Assembly (NCBI RefSeq): GCF_019042735.1
Contig: NZ_JAHQCR010000030.1
Location: forward strand, 174,518 to 238,517
DNA from: Evansella alkalicola
GTDB lineage: Bacteria > Bacillota > Bacilli > Bacillales > Salisediminibacteriaceae
Length of the DNA stretch: 64,000 bases
Direction of reading: 5' to 3'
Each line of letters begins with the position of its first letter. Within the stretch, counting starts at the first letter, position 1. This document shows, piece after piece, positions 24,313 to 34,099 of the stretch. The position numbers and the translations under genes were made by a program. Under the pieces are notes generated by a model. The model searched no databases and was not told the DNA's origin. It saw nothing but the letters and a program-made list of their open reading frames with translations.

Positions 24313-24720
24313 TTAATATTCATGATTCTTCTTTTGTTTTTTAATCAATTCTTTCATTGGACTTTTCCATTCAATTTCAGCTTTTGGGTAATGAATGAGA
24401 ATTTCTTTCTCCAAAAAATGAAAGTCTTTAATACTAAGTCCTTGGAGCTTATCGACCTCTTCTGTCCCAATCAGTATAGAAGTTACTTCAAAAGAGTCTT
24501 CTGTTGGACCAAGGAATTTTTCACCTTCAAACAAAACACCTCTATAGGTGAACAATAAATTTTTTCGAACGTTATTGGGGTCATCTAAAAAGTGGAAAGT
24601 GCCTTGAGAATGTGCAGCTTCCAATTTTCTCCGTGGGTCAAATAAATACTTGCCAATACTATAGATAATAATTCCTATGGCAACCAGGAGTAATAATCGA
24701 AAAATGATAACAGTTATCAT
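24313..24720 (-). CDS. ysdB: YsdB-like membrane-anchored protein
   Basis: 135 residues with one N-terminal membrane segment (VIIFRLLLLVAIGIIIYSIG) and a cytoplasmic domain containing FDPRRKLEAAHSQG, FLDDPNNVRKN, YRGVLFEGEKFLG and HYPKAEIEWKSP. This pattern fits B. subtilis YsdB, a member of the sigma-W regulon of unknown biochemical role. ATG follows GAAGGAGAGAGG. Its neighbourhood (infC operon on one side, ysdC on the other) agrees with that assignment. Confidence 0.75.
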   Translation of the reverse strand: MITVIIFRLLLLVAIGIIIYSIGKYLFDPRRKLEAAHSQGTFHFLDDPNNVRKNLLFTYRGVLFEGEKFLGPTEDSFEVTSILIGTEEVDKLQGLSIKDFHFLEKEILIHYPKAEIEWKSPMKELIKKQKKNHEY

Positions 24721-24955
24721 ATGCCTCTCTCCTTCAAGAGAATCTTTGTATTATTCTATACCCTATTTTCAGGATAGCCATTTATACAATTCTCTTAGCA
24801 TGTGGTTATAAGCTATAAACTCATGTGTTTTTTGATATATATTATAATACTCGTTACTTCTACGTATTAGTTACAATAAGGTTTCAGAAAAAGTACATTT
24901 TTTTGTTATAATAAGAGAATAATTTTGTGAATGTATAGAATCGAGGGGATTATAA

Positions 24956-25459
24956 GTGGATTTTAGAAGTTTGTATGACATGCAAAAGCAATTGGATTCA
25001 TACATAGAAAAAAAGCATAACTTAGGAAATGAAGATTTATTAGATAGGAAATTAATGGCTTTTTATGTGGAATTAGCAGAACTAGCAAATGAAACAAGAT
25101 GTTTTAAATTTTGGAGTGAAAAGGGACCTTCACCAAACGAAATCATATTAGAAGAATATGTAGATGGTATTCACTTCATTTTATCTGTAGGTCTGGAATG
25201 TGACTTCGATAAAGTAAACACGGTTTATGATATGAATAGTGAAGGGGAAAAAACAGGAGAAGATCTTGTGCCATGCTTTTATGAAGTTCTAAATGGAGTT
25301 CATAAGTTCAGAGAGGATAAAAGCTCTAACTCATACACAACATTATTTCATGCATATCTTCAATTAGGAGCAGCCCTTAACTTTTCTGAACAACAGATTG
25401 TTAAAGCATATGAAAAGAAAAACAACGTGAATTTTGATAGACAAGATAATGGCTATTAA
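24956..25459 (+). CDS. Dimeric dUTPase (MazG-like)
   Basis: All-alpha dUTP diphosphatase of the dUTPase_2 family, which hydrolyses dUTP to dUMP. The motif ELAELANETRCFKFWS near residue 40 holds the metal-binding E-x-x-E type residues, and EEYVDGIHFILSVG carries the second acidic pair. The 167 residues match the family. The start is GTG behind GAGGGG. It is monocistronic between ysdB and ysdC. Confidence 0.88.
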   Translation: MDFRSLYDMQKQLDSYIEKKHNLGNEDLLDRKLMAFYVELAELANETRCFKFWSEKGPSPNEIILEEYVDGIHFILSVGLECDFDKVNTVYDMNSEGEKTGEDLVPCFYEVLNGVHKFREDKSSNSYTTLFHAYLQLGAALNFSEQQIVKAYEKKNNVNFDRQDNGY

Positions 25460-25651
25460 TATTCATGAGGTTTTTGTAAATAATAACTAAGTCTAGACAC
25501 TAGGCTCTGAAAAGTAATTTCAATTATTTCGATTTCCGTAATTTGAGAATATTCAGTGGAGTCGTTATAATAGGTAAGTGACATAATATTTTTTATTTTC
25601 GTAGGCTTAAATGTTTTAACAAGCCTAAAAAATGAAGGAGGTACATAATAG

Positions 25652-26728
25652 ATGGATGAAATTTTAACCATGTTGAAGGAATTGACAGATGCAAATGGAA
25701 TCCCGGGCAACGAACGTGAAGTCCGTGATGTGATGAAAAAGTACATTGCACCGTTTGCTGATGATATTGAAACAGACAATTTAGGAAGCTTAATTGCTAA
25801 AAAAACAGGGGACGCTAATGGACCTAAAATAATGGTCGCAGGCCACCTTGATGAAATTGGTTTCATGGTCACTCACATTGACGATAAAGGCTTTGTGAAG
25901 TTCCAACCAGTTGGTGGTTGGTGGGAGCAAGTCATGCTTGCACAACGCGTTACAATCATGACTCGTAATGGCAATGTGCCAGGTGTGATTGGTTCAAAGC
26001 CTCCACATATTCTTCCTCCAGAAGCTAGAAAGAAACCAGTTGATAAAAAGGATATGTTTATCGATATTGGTGCAACAAGTAAGGAGGAAGCACAAGAGTT
26101 TGGGGTTCGCCCTGGAGACTCAATCGTCCCAGTATGTGAGTTTACTGTAATGAAAAATGAGAAAATGCTTATGGCAAAGGCTTGGGACAATCGAATTGGA
26201 TGTGCCATCGCTATTGAAGTTCTTCGACGTTTGAAGGATGAATCACACCCTAACATTGTTTATGGTGTAGGAACTGTTCAAGAGGAAGTAGGACTTCGTG
26301 GTGCAAGAACATCTGCTCACCATATTCAACCAGACATTGGATTTGGCGTTGATGTAGGAATTGCTGGAGATACGCCAGGTGTAACTGAAAAGGACGCCTT
26401 GGCAAAAATGGGGAAAGGACCTCAAATCTTAGTTTATGATGCTTCCATGATATCTCATAAAGGTCTACGAGACTTCGTAACAGATACGGCAGATGAAAAT
26501 GATATTCCATATCAGTTTGACTCTGTTGCAGCAGGAGGGACTGATTCTGGAGCAATTCACCTTACTGCTAATGGAGTTCCAGCCCTTTCCATCACAATTG
26601 CAACTAGATATATTCATACACATGCTGCGATTCTGCACCGTGATGACTTTGAGAATGCAGTTAAATTAATTGTTGAAGTAATTAAGAAATTAGACCGCAA
26701 GACAGTAGATGCAATTACGTTTGAGTAA
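25652..26728 (+). CDS. ysdC: M42 family glutamyl aminopeptidase YsdC
   Basis: Cytosolic metallopeptidase related to tetrahedral aminopeptidases and endoglucanase M homologues. Metal ligands are visible in AGHLDEIGFMV near residue 69, AWDNRIGC near 182, VQEEVGLRGA near 213 and the late GVDVGIAGDTPG and HTHAAILHRDD. The 358 residues match the family. The ATG follows GAAGGAGG. Place as in B. subtilis. Confidence 0.93.
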   Translation: MDEILTMLKELTDANGIPGNEREVRDVMKKYIAPFADDIETDNLGSLIAKKTGDANGPKIMVAGHLDEIGFMVTHIDDKGFVKFQPVGGWWEQVMLAQRVTIMTRNGNVPGVIGSKPPHILPPEARKKPVDKKDMFIDIGATSKEEAQEFGVRPGDSIVPVCEFTVMKNEKMLMAKAWDNRIGCAIAIEVLRRLKDESHPNIVYGVGTVQEEVGLRGARTSAHHIQPDIGFGVDVGIAGDTPGVTEKDALAKMGKGPQILVYDASMISHKGLRDFVTDTADENDIPYQFDSVAAGGTDSGAIHLTANGVPALSITIATRYIHTHAAILHRDDFENAVKLIVEVIKKLDRKTVDAITFE

Positions 26729-26759
26729 TTGCTAATTGCTGGGTTATCGTCATCATTAT

Positions 26760-26800
26760 AAGAAGCTGTCCCAAAATCATATTTTTGGGACAGCCTTTAT
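26760..26800. terminator. Convergent terminator between ysdC and the BCCT gene
   Basis: AAGCTGTCCCAAAA pairs with TTTTGGGACAGCCTT. The GGCTGTCCC/GGGACAGCC core is a variant of the recurring family. It can act on both strands. Confidence 0.75.
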
Positions 26801-26831
26801 ATTTGTATTGGAAAATTGTCGTTAGACTAGA

Positions 26832-28349
26832 TTACCAATCTTCTTTTTCAGAAACTTTATGAAGTTTTTTCCCTTCCCTTTTTAGTGACTTCAGCATGGA
26901 GACCATCATCAACAATATCAACAATGTAAATGGAAGGGCAGTGGTTATAGCAAGGGCTTGTAAACCATCTATACCGCCACTTATTAATATAGCACCAGCG
27001 ATGGAAGAGATGAGGAGCCCCCAGATGACAAGAACGTTATTTCTAGGTTCTAAGTTCCCCTTGGAAGAAAAAACTCCTAACACATATGTTGCAGAATTTG
27101 CTGATGTAATAAAGAAAATACTAATCAATAATAATGCTAAGGCACTTAAAATGACGCCAAATGGCAATTCATTGAGTAAGAGAAATAAGCCTGTTTCTGG
27201 CTCTTTGTATACAGTTTCTGAAATGGAGGTGTGTCCTTCAATTTCGTTGTAAACTGCGGATCCTCCAAACGCTGTAAACCAAATAATAGTTACTAGAGCA
27301 GGGACAAATAAAACACCTAATATAAACTCCTGCAATGTACGCCCTTTGGATATTCTGGCTATAAACGTCCCGACAAAAGGGCTCCATGAAATGACCCAAG
27401 CCCAATAAAAGAAAGTCCAATCACCAATCCATTCATTATCACTGTATGGTGTTGTTTGAAAACTTAGTGAGACAAATTCACTCAAATAGTTTCCAACTGT
27501 TTTCGGAATATGCTCCATTATAAATAATGTTGGACCAAGGGTAATAACGGAAATCATTAAAAACAAAGCAATAAACAAATTAATGTTGCTTAAGTAACGC
27601 ATTCCTTTATTAATTCCAGTAACGACTGAAAAAATAAATATACAAGTAATAATAATGATGATAAATAGTTGCAGTGTGATGGTATTGTCAGTTCCCATTA
27701 GCTGTTCAAGACCACTCCCTAACTGAATTGTACTAAGTCCAAACGAAGTAGCAATACCAACCGTTGTTCCTATAATTGCAATGATGTCTATAGAATAACC
27801 AATGGGACCATTAATTTTTCTCCCAAGTAATGAAAAATAACTTGAACTAATGAGCCCAGGAAGGTTTTTTCTGAATTTAGCAAATGCTAGACCAAGGGCT
27901 ACAATAGCATATACGGCCCATGGATGGATCCCCCAGTGAAAGACGCCATATACTATTCCCCTTTCCCCCGCTTCAGAAGAATGAGACTCCGCATTTGGTG
28001 GATTCTCATAATGGGATAAAGGTTCCCCAACTCCCCAAAAAACAAGACCTACACCCATTCCAGCTGCAAATAACATCCCAATCCATGAGTAATAACTGTA
28101 CTCTGGTTTATCTGTTGATTTACCTAGTTTCATGTGTCGGTATGGTCCAAATCCCAAGTATAAACAGAAGCCAATCATTGTAGCAGTACTGAGAACGTAA
28201 ATCCAACCGAAACTATTATTAATTAATTGATATAGATCGTCCATTGTTCTATTCATATGTTCAGGGGTGAGGAATCCCCAGAGTGCAATAGAAATTACTA
28301 AGACGGCAGAAATCAAAAATACTGTATTAGATTTAATCGACTGCTTCAT
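26832..28349 (-). CDS. opuD: BCCT family glycine betaine transporter
   Basis: Twelve-segment sodium-coupled transporter for betaine or related compatible solutes. The family signature is visible as FAAGMGVGLVFWGVGEPL near residue 95, then HWGIHPWAVYAIVALG, and TTFFYWAWVISWSPFVGTFI-type residues in the core (WTFFYWAWVISWSPFVG). The 505 residues are normal for OpuD/BetL types. ATG follows AAAGGGG. The exact substrate is an inference from the family. Confidence 0.88.
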   Translation of the reverse strand: MKQSIKSNTVFLISAVLVISIALWGFLTPEHMNRTMDDLYQLINNSFGWIYVLSTATMIGFCLYLGFGPYRHMKLGKSTDKPEYSYYSWIGMLFAAGMGVGLVFWGVGEPLSHYENPPNAESHSSEAGERGIVYGVFHWGIHPWAVYAIVALGLAFAKFRKNLPGLISSSYFSLLGRKINGPIGYSIDIIAIIGTTVGIATSFGLSTIQLGSGLEQLMGTDNTITLQLFIIIIITCIFIFSVVTGINKGMRYLSNINLFIALFLMISVITLGPTLFIMEHIPKTVGNYLSEFVSLSFQTTPYSDNEWIGDWTFFYWAWVISWSPFVGTFIARISKGRTLQEFILGVLFVPALVTIIWFTAFGGSAVYNEIEGHTSISETVYKEPETGLFLLLNELPFGVILSALALLLISIFFITSANSATYVLGVFSSKGNLEPRNNVLVIWGLLISSIAGAILISGGIDGLQALAITTALPFTLLILLMMVSMLKSLKREGKKLHKVSEKEDW

Positions 28350-28421
28350 TTAACAGGCCCCTTTAGTAAATAAATGTAGTTTATATCGCTTTAACCGTTT
28401 TATCTTTTTATAAAACCAAAA

Positions 28422-28449
28422 AAAGAACTGCTAAATAGCAGTTCTTCCA
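28422..28449 (-). terminator. sspI terminator
   Basis: On the minus strand AAGAACTGC pairs with GCAGTTCTT, followed by a T-run. Confidence 0.8.
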
Positions 28450-28470
28450 GCAAAAACGATATAAGTTGCT

Positions 28471-28677
28471 TTATTGTAGGCCTTTTGAAATTTCATTTAC
28501 TACTTGCTGTTTTTCTTGTTCACTTGCTTGATTCCAATAAACTTCAAATAGAACACCTAAACCTGGTAGCATTTTTTCTTCTCCACTTTGCACAGCATCG
28601 ACAATAGTTGCTTCTACTTCGTCAGCACTATTTCCAGTGATATTCTGCATAATAGCAGCACGTAGATTGAAACTCAT
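28471..28677 (-). CDS. sspI: Small acid-soluble spore protein SspI
   Basis: 68-residue minor spore-core protein. The sequence starts MSFNLRAAIMQNITGNS and continues with the family's LPGLGVLFEVYWNQ segment. It is not an alpha/beta type SASP and is known in B. subtilis as a forespore-specific product. ATG follows AAAGGAAG. A sigma-G-like promoter lies upstream. Confidence 0.95.
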   Translation of the reverse strand: MSFNLRAAIMQNITGNSADEVEATIVDAVQSGEEKMLPGLGVLFEVYWNQASEQEKQQVVNEISKGLQ

Positions 28678-28739
28678 ATTAGATCTTCCTTTCTTGTGTA
28701 GGTAAACAACTTTACAGATTTTAGTTACTTAGTCTGTTA

Positions 28740-28770
28740 TAGTATGAGTGAAATGGGGTATGATTATGTG
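28740..28770 (-). promoter_or_regulatory. Sigma-G promoter of sspI
   Basis: On the minus strand CATACTA (28740-28746) is preceded, after 18 bases, by CACATA (28765-28770), close to the TGCATA form of the -35. Confidence 0.6.
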
Positions 28771-28843
28771 ATAGAAAGAAATAATCACCATTGAACTTTT
28801 GTGATTATATTTTTGCTGTTTTATTCAAGAGGGGAGTTAGGGA

Positions 28844-29599
28844 ATGGTGGAGGTAATTGAATCACTTCAAAATACAAAGGTAAAGTCATGGAAAAAGTTA
28901 CATACTAGAAAAGGTCGAGAAAAAGCAGGCCAATTTTTAATAGAGGGAGTGCATCTCATCGAAGAAGCGCTAAAAGCTGAGCTCCCGATTAAAGAACTTC
29001 TCATTGAGGAAGAGAAAGAAACTCCTCATGAATGGAAGGTCTTGAATCTCTCAGAGGTATACGTCACTAAAAAAGTTATGAAGGAAGTTTGTGAGACAGA
29101 AACTCCACAAGGATATGCTGCCATTTGTGACCTGCCAATCAATAAAAATATCTTACTGGAAAAGGGTAAATTTTTATTTATTGATGGGGTTCAAGATCCT
29201 GGTAATCTCGGGGCTATGATAAGAACTGCAGATGCAGCTGGAGTTGATGGAGTGATACTTGGAGATGGAACAGTCGACTTGTTTAATGGGAAAGTACTCC
29301 GGTCTACTCAAGGTTCAGCTTTCCATGTTCCAGTTCAAAAAATGAATTTAGAAGAAGCCGTTCAACTATGTAGGGATCAGAGTATACCCATATTTGGAAC
29401 GTCATTAACTGGTAGTACTTACAATGCTATTGAACCTCAAGAAAACTTCGCCTTAATTATGGGGAATGAAGGAAATGGCGTACAAGAATCTTTATTAGAA
29501 CTGTGTGACCAGAATTTATATATCCCAATACACGGCCAAGCTGAGTCATTAAACGTAAGTATTGCTACTGGTATTCTCCTTTATCACTTAAGGGGATAA
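28844..29599 (+). CDS. ysgA: TrmH-family 23S rRNA methyltransferase YsgA
   Basis: SPOUT-class 2'-O-ribose methyltransferase (RlmB/TrmH group; the B. subtilis member is also called RnmH). The N-terminal substrate-binding domain (about 1-95) is followed by the knot domain with DGVQDPGNLGAMIRTADAAG near residue 112, LIMGNEGNGVQ near 205 and IPIHGQAESLNVSIATGI. The length of 251 is usual. ATG follows AGAGGGGAG. In B. subtilis it also precedes pheST. Confidence 0.92.
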   Translation: MVEVIESLQNTKVKSWKKLHTRKGREKAGQFLIEGVHLIEEALKAELPIKELLIEEEKETPHEWKVLNLSEVYVTKKVMKEVCETETPQGYAAICDLPINKNILLEKGKFLFIDGVQDPGNLGAMIRTADAAGVDGVILGDGTVDLFNGKVLRSTQGSAFHVPVQKMNLEEAVQLCRDQSIPIFGTSLTGSTYNAIEPQENFALIMGNEGNGVQESLLELCDQNLYIPIHGQAESLNVSIATGILLYHLRG

Positions 29600-29654
29600 T
29601 AGAGATTTAAAGTAGAGTTTGCGATTTCAAGGAAAAACTTATATAATGATTAGC

Positions 29655-29941
29655 ATAAATTTAAATTAGTTTGCATAATGAAAAAACTATGAAAGAGAGT
29701 AGTAAACTGACCGTTCCCATTAAGGGAGGAAATGTCCTAGACTGAAAGCATTTCTATGTGGAGCACAGTTGAATTCACTCTGGAGTTGACACTGGACCAT
29801 AAGTATATCTTATGAAGGTGATCCGGATAGATTTCCGTTAAAATCTTTAAAGTGAATGGGAGGCATTTCTTTATGGAAGCCAACCATTAACAAGGGTGGT
29901 ACCGCGAGCTTTCGTCCCTTCTGGGAACGAAGCTTTTTTTT
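29655..29941 (+). promoter_or_regulatory. T-box leader of pheST
   Basis: The T-box core AGGGTGGTACCGCG is at about 29893-29906. The terminator formed by AGCTTTCGTCCC and GGGAACGAAGCT ends in eight T at about 29933-29941. A TTC at 29774-29776 in the expected part of stem I could be the Phe specifier. The operon it should control now starts about 500 bases further on, because an element has been inserted behind it. Confidence 0.9.
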
Positions 29942-30327
29942 ATTTCTTAGGCTTTGTTAAATTTAGATGTTGATTTTTTGTTACTGGTACTCGCTTTCAC
30001 GCAAGGTACAAGTGCGACATCTGCTCATTCTTCGCAGTGTCTTCTTTGCCGCGGGAGGCTGGTAAGCCTCCTCCAAATTCCGCCTAAGAACTTGCCCACT
30101 TCCTGTGGGCAACGGCGTAATGTCGGCGTCCTGCCTCCTGCATCTGCGGGGTCTTACCCCTGCCTTTAATCCCGCAGGAACGAGCACAAACATCACGAGT
30201 ATGCTGCGAGTTGTCTCGACGGATACGCTACGAAGCATTTGCTCGTAGAGGAAGAGACAGGTGTACCTTACACAAAAAATCGAAAGTGTTAAATTCAACA
30301 CTATCCTTTAACAGAGCCCATTTCTTA
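29942..30327. mobile_element. Small non-autonomous element (MITE-like) with 8-bp duplication
   Basis: The element spans 29950-30319. Its ends are inverted: GGCTTTGTTAAA on the left and, read on the other strand, GGGCTCTGTTAAA on the right, with further similarity inward (TAG-TGTTGA, GATTTTTTGT, GGTAC). It is flanked by the direct repeat ATTTCTTA at 29942-29949 and 30320-30327. It carries no transposase. End sequence and 8-bp duplication recall IS6-type elements, an inference. A third end-like sequence, ATTGATGAATAACAGAGCC, lies at 30381-30399 and may be a relic of another copy. Confidence 0.75.
30140..30240 (+). repeat. GC-rich interspersed repeat, copy A
   Basis: Inside the element. It shares with the right end of the window the elements GCGGGGTCTT, CAGGAACGAGC, ACATCACGA and GAGTTGTCTCGACGGATACG in the same order. 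It is much more GC-rich than its surroundings and has no coding sense. Confidence 0.75.
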
Positions 30328-30439
30328 AATAATCTACAGTGAAAATTTTTTAATTGGAACCGACAATAGTGAAAATCAACATTGATGAATAACAGAGCCA
30401 TTAAATAAAGCTTTGAAGGATAAAAGGAGGAAAAATAGT

Positions 30440-31474
30440 ATGTTAGATCGTCTACAAGAACTAAAGGACGAAGCGTTAAACAAGGTAAAAGAAGCTACAA
30501 ACCTTAAAGACCTTAAAGAGTTAAGAATTGCTTACTTAGGAAAGAAAGGTCCAATTCAAGAAGTAATGAAAGGGATGGGGAAGCTTTCTAAAGAAGAGCG
30601 TCCAAAAGTTGGGCAAGTTGCAAATGATGTGCGTGAAGCAGTGACAGCACTTATTGAAGAAAAAGAGCAAAAGCTTGAGGAAGAAGCGCTATCCGCTAAG
30701 CTCAAGGAAGAAAGTGTTGATGTAACATTGCCAGGGAGGCCTATTAGTAAAGGTAGCCGTCACCCCTTAACTACAGTTGTTGAAACAATCGAGGATGTAT
30801 TTATCGGAATGGGTTTTACTGTTGCAGAAGGACCTGAAGTAGAAACAGATTACTATAACTTTGAATCATTGAACCTACCGAAGCACCATCCAGCACGAGA
30901 TATGCAGGATACTTTCTTTATTACAAATGATCTTTTACTTCGAACACAAACATCGCCAGTACAAACACGTACGATGGAAAAGCATGAAGGGAAAGGGCCT
31001 GTAAAAATTATTTGTCCTGGTAAAGTATACCGTCGTGATGAAGATGATGCTACTCATTCCCATCAATTTATGCAAATTGAAGGATTAGTGATCGATGAAA
31101 ATATAAGAATGAGTGATTTGAAAGGGATATTCGAGCAATTCGTAAAACGTTATTTTGGAGAAGGGCGTGAAATCCGTTTGCGTCCTAGCTATTTTCCATT
31201 TACGGAACCTTCAGCAGAGCTAGATGTTTCCTGTGCGATCTGTGGTGGAGAAGGGTGTCGTACGTGTAAGCAAACAGGTTGGATTGAAGTATTAGGTTCA
31301 GGAATGGTTCACCCAAATGTGTTACGCATGAGTGGTTTTGACCCAGAAAAATATACAGGTTTTGCCTTCGGAATGGGTGTTGAACGGTTCGCCATGTTGA
31401 AATATGGTGTAGACGATATCCGTCATTTCTACACAAACGATACTCGCTTTTTATCACAATTCAAAAGGGTTTAA
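30440..31474 (+). CDS. pheS: Phenylalanyl-tRNA synthetase alpha subunit
   Basis: Catalytic class II subunit of the alpha2-beta2 enzyme that charges tRNA-Phe. An N-terminal coiled coil (about 1-85) precedes the catalytic core with motif 2 (KVYRRDEDDATHSHQF near residue 200) and motif 3 (GFAFGMGVERFAML near 310). The 344 residues match the family. The ATG at 30440 follows AAAAGGAGG; the frame is open further upstream but without a ribosome site. It is followed by pheT after 27 bases. Confidence 0.97.
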   Translation: MLDRLQELKDEALNKVKEATNLKDLKELRIAYLGKKGPIQEVMKGMGKLSKEERPKVGQVANDVREAVTALIEEKEQKLEEEALSAKLKEESVDVTLPGRPISKGSRHPLTTVVETIEDVFIGMGFTVAEGPEVETDYYNFESLNLPKHHPARDMQDTFFITNDLLLRTQTSPVQTRTMEKHEGKGPVKIICPGKVYRRDEDDATHSHQFMQIEGLVIDENIRMSDLKGIFEQFVKRYFGEGREIRLRPSYFPFTEPSAELDVSCAICGGEGCRTCKQTGWIEVLGSGMVHPNVLRMSGFDPEKYTGFAFGMGVERFAMLKYGVDDIRHFYTNDTRFLSQFKRV

Positions 31475-31501
31475 TGAAAGAAAGTTAAAGGAGGAACAAA
31501 T

Positions 31502-33922
31502 GTGCTTGTATCATATAAATGGTTAAAAGACTATATTGAATTAGATGACTTAACGCCACATGAAGTTGCTGAAAAATTGACAAGAAGTGGTGTAGAGGTT
31601 GATATTGTTCACGTAATGAACAAAGGGTTAAAAAATATTGTTGTTGGTAAAGTCCTTGCATGTGAGAAGCATCCAGAGGCTGATAAATTGAACCTATGCC
31701 AAGTAGATATTGGGGAAGAGGAAACAGTCCAAATCGTTTGTGGAGCAGCAAATGTTGGGGCAGATCAATATGTGGTTGTAGCAAAGGTTGGGGCAAGGTT
31801 ACCAGGGGGAATGAAAATTAAGCGGGCAAAACTTCGAGGTCAAGTGTCAGAGGGGATGATTTGTTCCTTACAGGAGCTTGGTTTTGAAGGGAAAGTTGTT
31901 GCTAAAGAATTTGCAGAAGGAATTTTCAATTTCCCAACAGAAGTTACACCAGGCAGCGATGCTCTTGCACTTTTAGGCTTAGATGATGCTGTCCTAGAAT
32001 TAGATCTTACTGCGAATCGTGCAGACTGCTTAAGCTTAGTTGGAACAGCGTATGAAGTTGCTGCAATTTTAGGTCGTGATGTAAAGCTTCCTGAAGTTAA
32101 CCTAAGCGAAGCATCTGAAAAGGGATCTGATTATGTCTCTGTAAATGTTGAAGCAAATGAAGACAATCCATATTACGGTGCCACCATGATTAAAGATGTA
32201 ACTATTGCACCATCTCCGTTATGGCTTCAAACAAGATTGATGGCTTCTGGTATCCGTCCAATAAACAATGTTGTAGATATTACAAACTATGTTTTATTAG
32301 AATACGGACAACCTCTTCACGCCTTTGATTATGATCGCTTTGGGTCAAAGGAAGTGTTAGTACGTCTAGCTAATAATGGGGAAAAAATGGTGACCCTAGA
32401 TGACGTTGAACGTACGCTCTCTGATGAGTATTTAGTGATTACAAATGGATCTGAGCCAGTAGCATTGGCTGGTGTCATGGGTGGTGCAGATTCAGAGGTT
32501 CAAGATGATACAAAAAATATACTCTTAGAAGCGGCATATTTTAAAGGGTCTACTGTACGCAAAGCTTCTAGAGATTTAGGTCTTAGAAGTGATGCAAGCG
32601 CCCGTTTTGAGAAGGGAGTGGACCCAAATCGTGTTAAGAAAGCTGGTGAGAGAGCTGCTGCCATGATTGCTGAACTTGCTGGTGGTCAAGTTTTGTCAGG
32701 GGTTGTTGCTTATGATGAACTTGATAGAAGCGAAAAGAAAATCAACATCAGTCTAGACAAAATTAACGGACTATTAGGAACCGATATAGATACAGATACT
32801 GTAATGAGTATTTTTAGTAAGCTAAAATTTGAAGCAACTGTCGCTGGTAACAATTTTACTATTTCTGTTCCTACAAGAAGACAGGATATTGTCATTGCTG
32901 CGGATATTATAGAAGAAGTTGCGAGGTTGTATGGCTATGATAATATTCCAACAACTTTACCGAACACAGCGACTACGCCAGGCGGATTGACAGTAGTGCA
33001 GGCAAAAAAGAGGAAGCTTAAAAGATTCCTAGAAAATTCTGGACTACATGAGGCAATTACTTATTCATTAACTACAGCAGAGAAAGAAGCGTTTTTCACA
33101 GAGTCTGTATCTCATCGAGTAAAAGTAGCACTCCCAATGAGTGAAGACCGTAGTACTTTAAGGACTACATTAATACCACACTTATTAGAAGTGTTGAGTC
33201 ACAATAAGAATCGAAGTATGCCTAATGTTCGTGTATATGAAATGGGCTCTGTTTTTCATACTGATGAAGAGTCAGCAAGTAAACAGCCAGATGAAAAGAC
33301 TTTACTATCTGGTGCTTTGATGGGTGTGTGGCATGAGCATAGCTGGCAAGCAGAGAAAAAGGTAGTGGACTTCTTTGTAGCGAAAGGTATTGTAGAAGGG
33401 ATATTTGCGGAATTAAATGTTCAAGGTGAACTCAGATTTGTTCAAGGAGAACCAAAAGGATTCCACCCAGGAAGAACAGCCATTGTGGAATTAGATGGTT
33501 TCCAAGTAGGTATTGTTGGACAATTACACCCAGTTGTTGCGAAAGAATGGTCACTTCCAGAGACTTATGTCTTTGAAATTGATTTAAGATACGTCTTGTC
33601 TGAGCCTTCTAAGGAAGTACGTTATGATACAATTCCTCGTTATCCAGCAATGGAGCGTGACATTGCCCTTGTTGTTGACGAAAAAGTGAAGAGTGAAGAT
33701 GTGGAGCGGCAAATTGTAGCATTAGGTAGCCCACTTTTGAAAAATGTAGAACTCTTCGATTTATATCAAGGGGAGCACCTGGAAGAAGGGAAGAAATCAC
33801 TTGCTTTCTCCTTAAGGTATCAAGACCCTGAGAAAACATTAACGGAAGATGAAGTTACAACTGTCCATGAGAAAGTATTAGAAGGATTAAAAGAAAAACT
33901 AGGCGCGACTTTGCGATCTTAA
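31502..33922 (+). CDS. pheT: Phenylalanyl-tRNA synthetase beta subunit
   Basis: 806-residue partner of PheS. Order: N-terminal region, tRNA-binding OB domain (about 40-150), B3/B4 editing domain with LTANRADCLSLVG, B5 domain near 410-480, a catalytically inactive core, and a C-terminal anticodon-binding FDX-ACB domain (YPAMERDIALVVDE near residue 720). The GTG start follows AAAGGAGG. Cotranscribed with pheS. Confidence 0.97.
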   Translation: MLVSYKWLKDYIELDDLTPHEVAEKLTRSGVEVDIVHVMNKGLKNIVVGKVLACEKHPEADKLNLCQVDIGEEETVQIVCGAANVGADQYVVVAKVGARLPGGMKIKRAKLRGQVSEGMICSLQELGFEGKVVAKEFAEGIFNFPTEVTPGSDALALLGLDDAVLELDLTANRADCLSLVGTAYEVAAILGRDVKLPEVNLSEASEKGSDYVSVNVEANEDNPYYGATMIKDVTIAPSPLWLQTRLMASGIRPINNVVDITNYVLLEYGQPLHAFDYDRFGSKEVLVRLANNGEKMVTLDDVERTLSDEYLVITNGSEPVALAGVMGGADSEVQDDTKNILLEAAYFKGSTVRKASRDLGLRSDASARFEKGVDPNRVKKAGERAAAMIAELAGGQVLSGVVAYDELDRSEKKINISLDKINGLLGTDIDTDTVMSIFSKLKFEATVAGNNFTISVPTRRQDIVIAADIIEEVARLYGYDNIPTTLPNTATTPGGLTVVQAKKRKLKRFLENSGLHEAITYSLTTAEKEAFFTESVSHRVKVALPMSEDRSTLRTTLIPHLLEVLSHNKNRSMPNVRVYEMGSVFHTDEESASKQPDEKTLLSGALMGVWHEHSWQAEKKVVDFFVAKGIVEGIFAELNVQGELRFVQGEPKGFHPGRTAIVELDGFQVGIVGQLHPVVAKEWSLPETYVFEIDLRYVLSEPSKEVRYDTIPRYPAMERDIALVVDEKVKSEDVERQIVALGSPLLKNVELFDLYQGEHLEEGKKSLAFSLRYQDPEKTLTEDEVTTVHEKVLEGLKEKLGATLRS

Positions 33923-34004
33923 ATTCTAGTTATAGTAAGAACAAGGCTATTTACTTTTGAGTAAGTAGTTCCGTTTAGAGGTAGAAAACTAAAACTTATA
34001 TAGC

Positions 34005-34047
34005 AAAAACGAGACATTTTCACATAGTGAATTTGTCTCGTTTTTTT
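34005..34047 (+). terminator. pheT terminator
   Basis: AAAAACGAGACA (34005-34016) pairs with TGTCTCG (34034-34040) and the following seven T. Confidence 0.85.
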
Positions 34048-34099
34048 ATCTTAAACAATCTCTTTAAATATGGAGCTAAGGATTCTTAAAATATGGGAT

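Noticed and set aside
29954..30301. Open frames on both strands inside the pheS element (71 and 106 residues)
   Set aside because: They lie in the GC-rich repeat core, have no ribosome site, and show no protein-like pattern.
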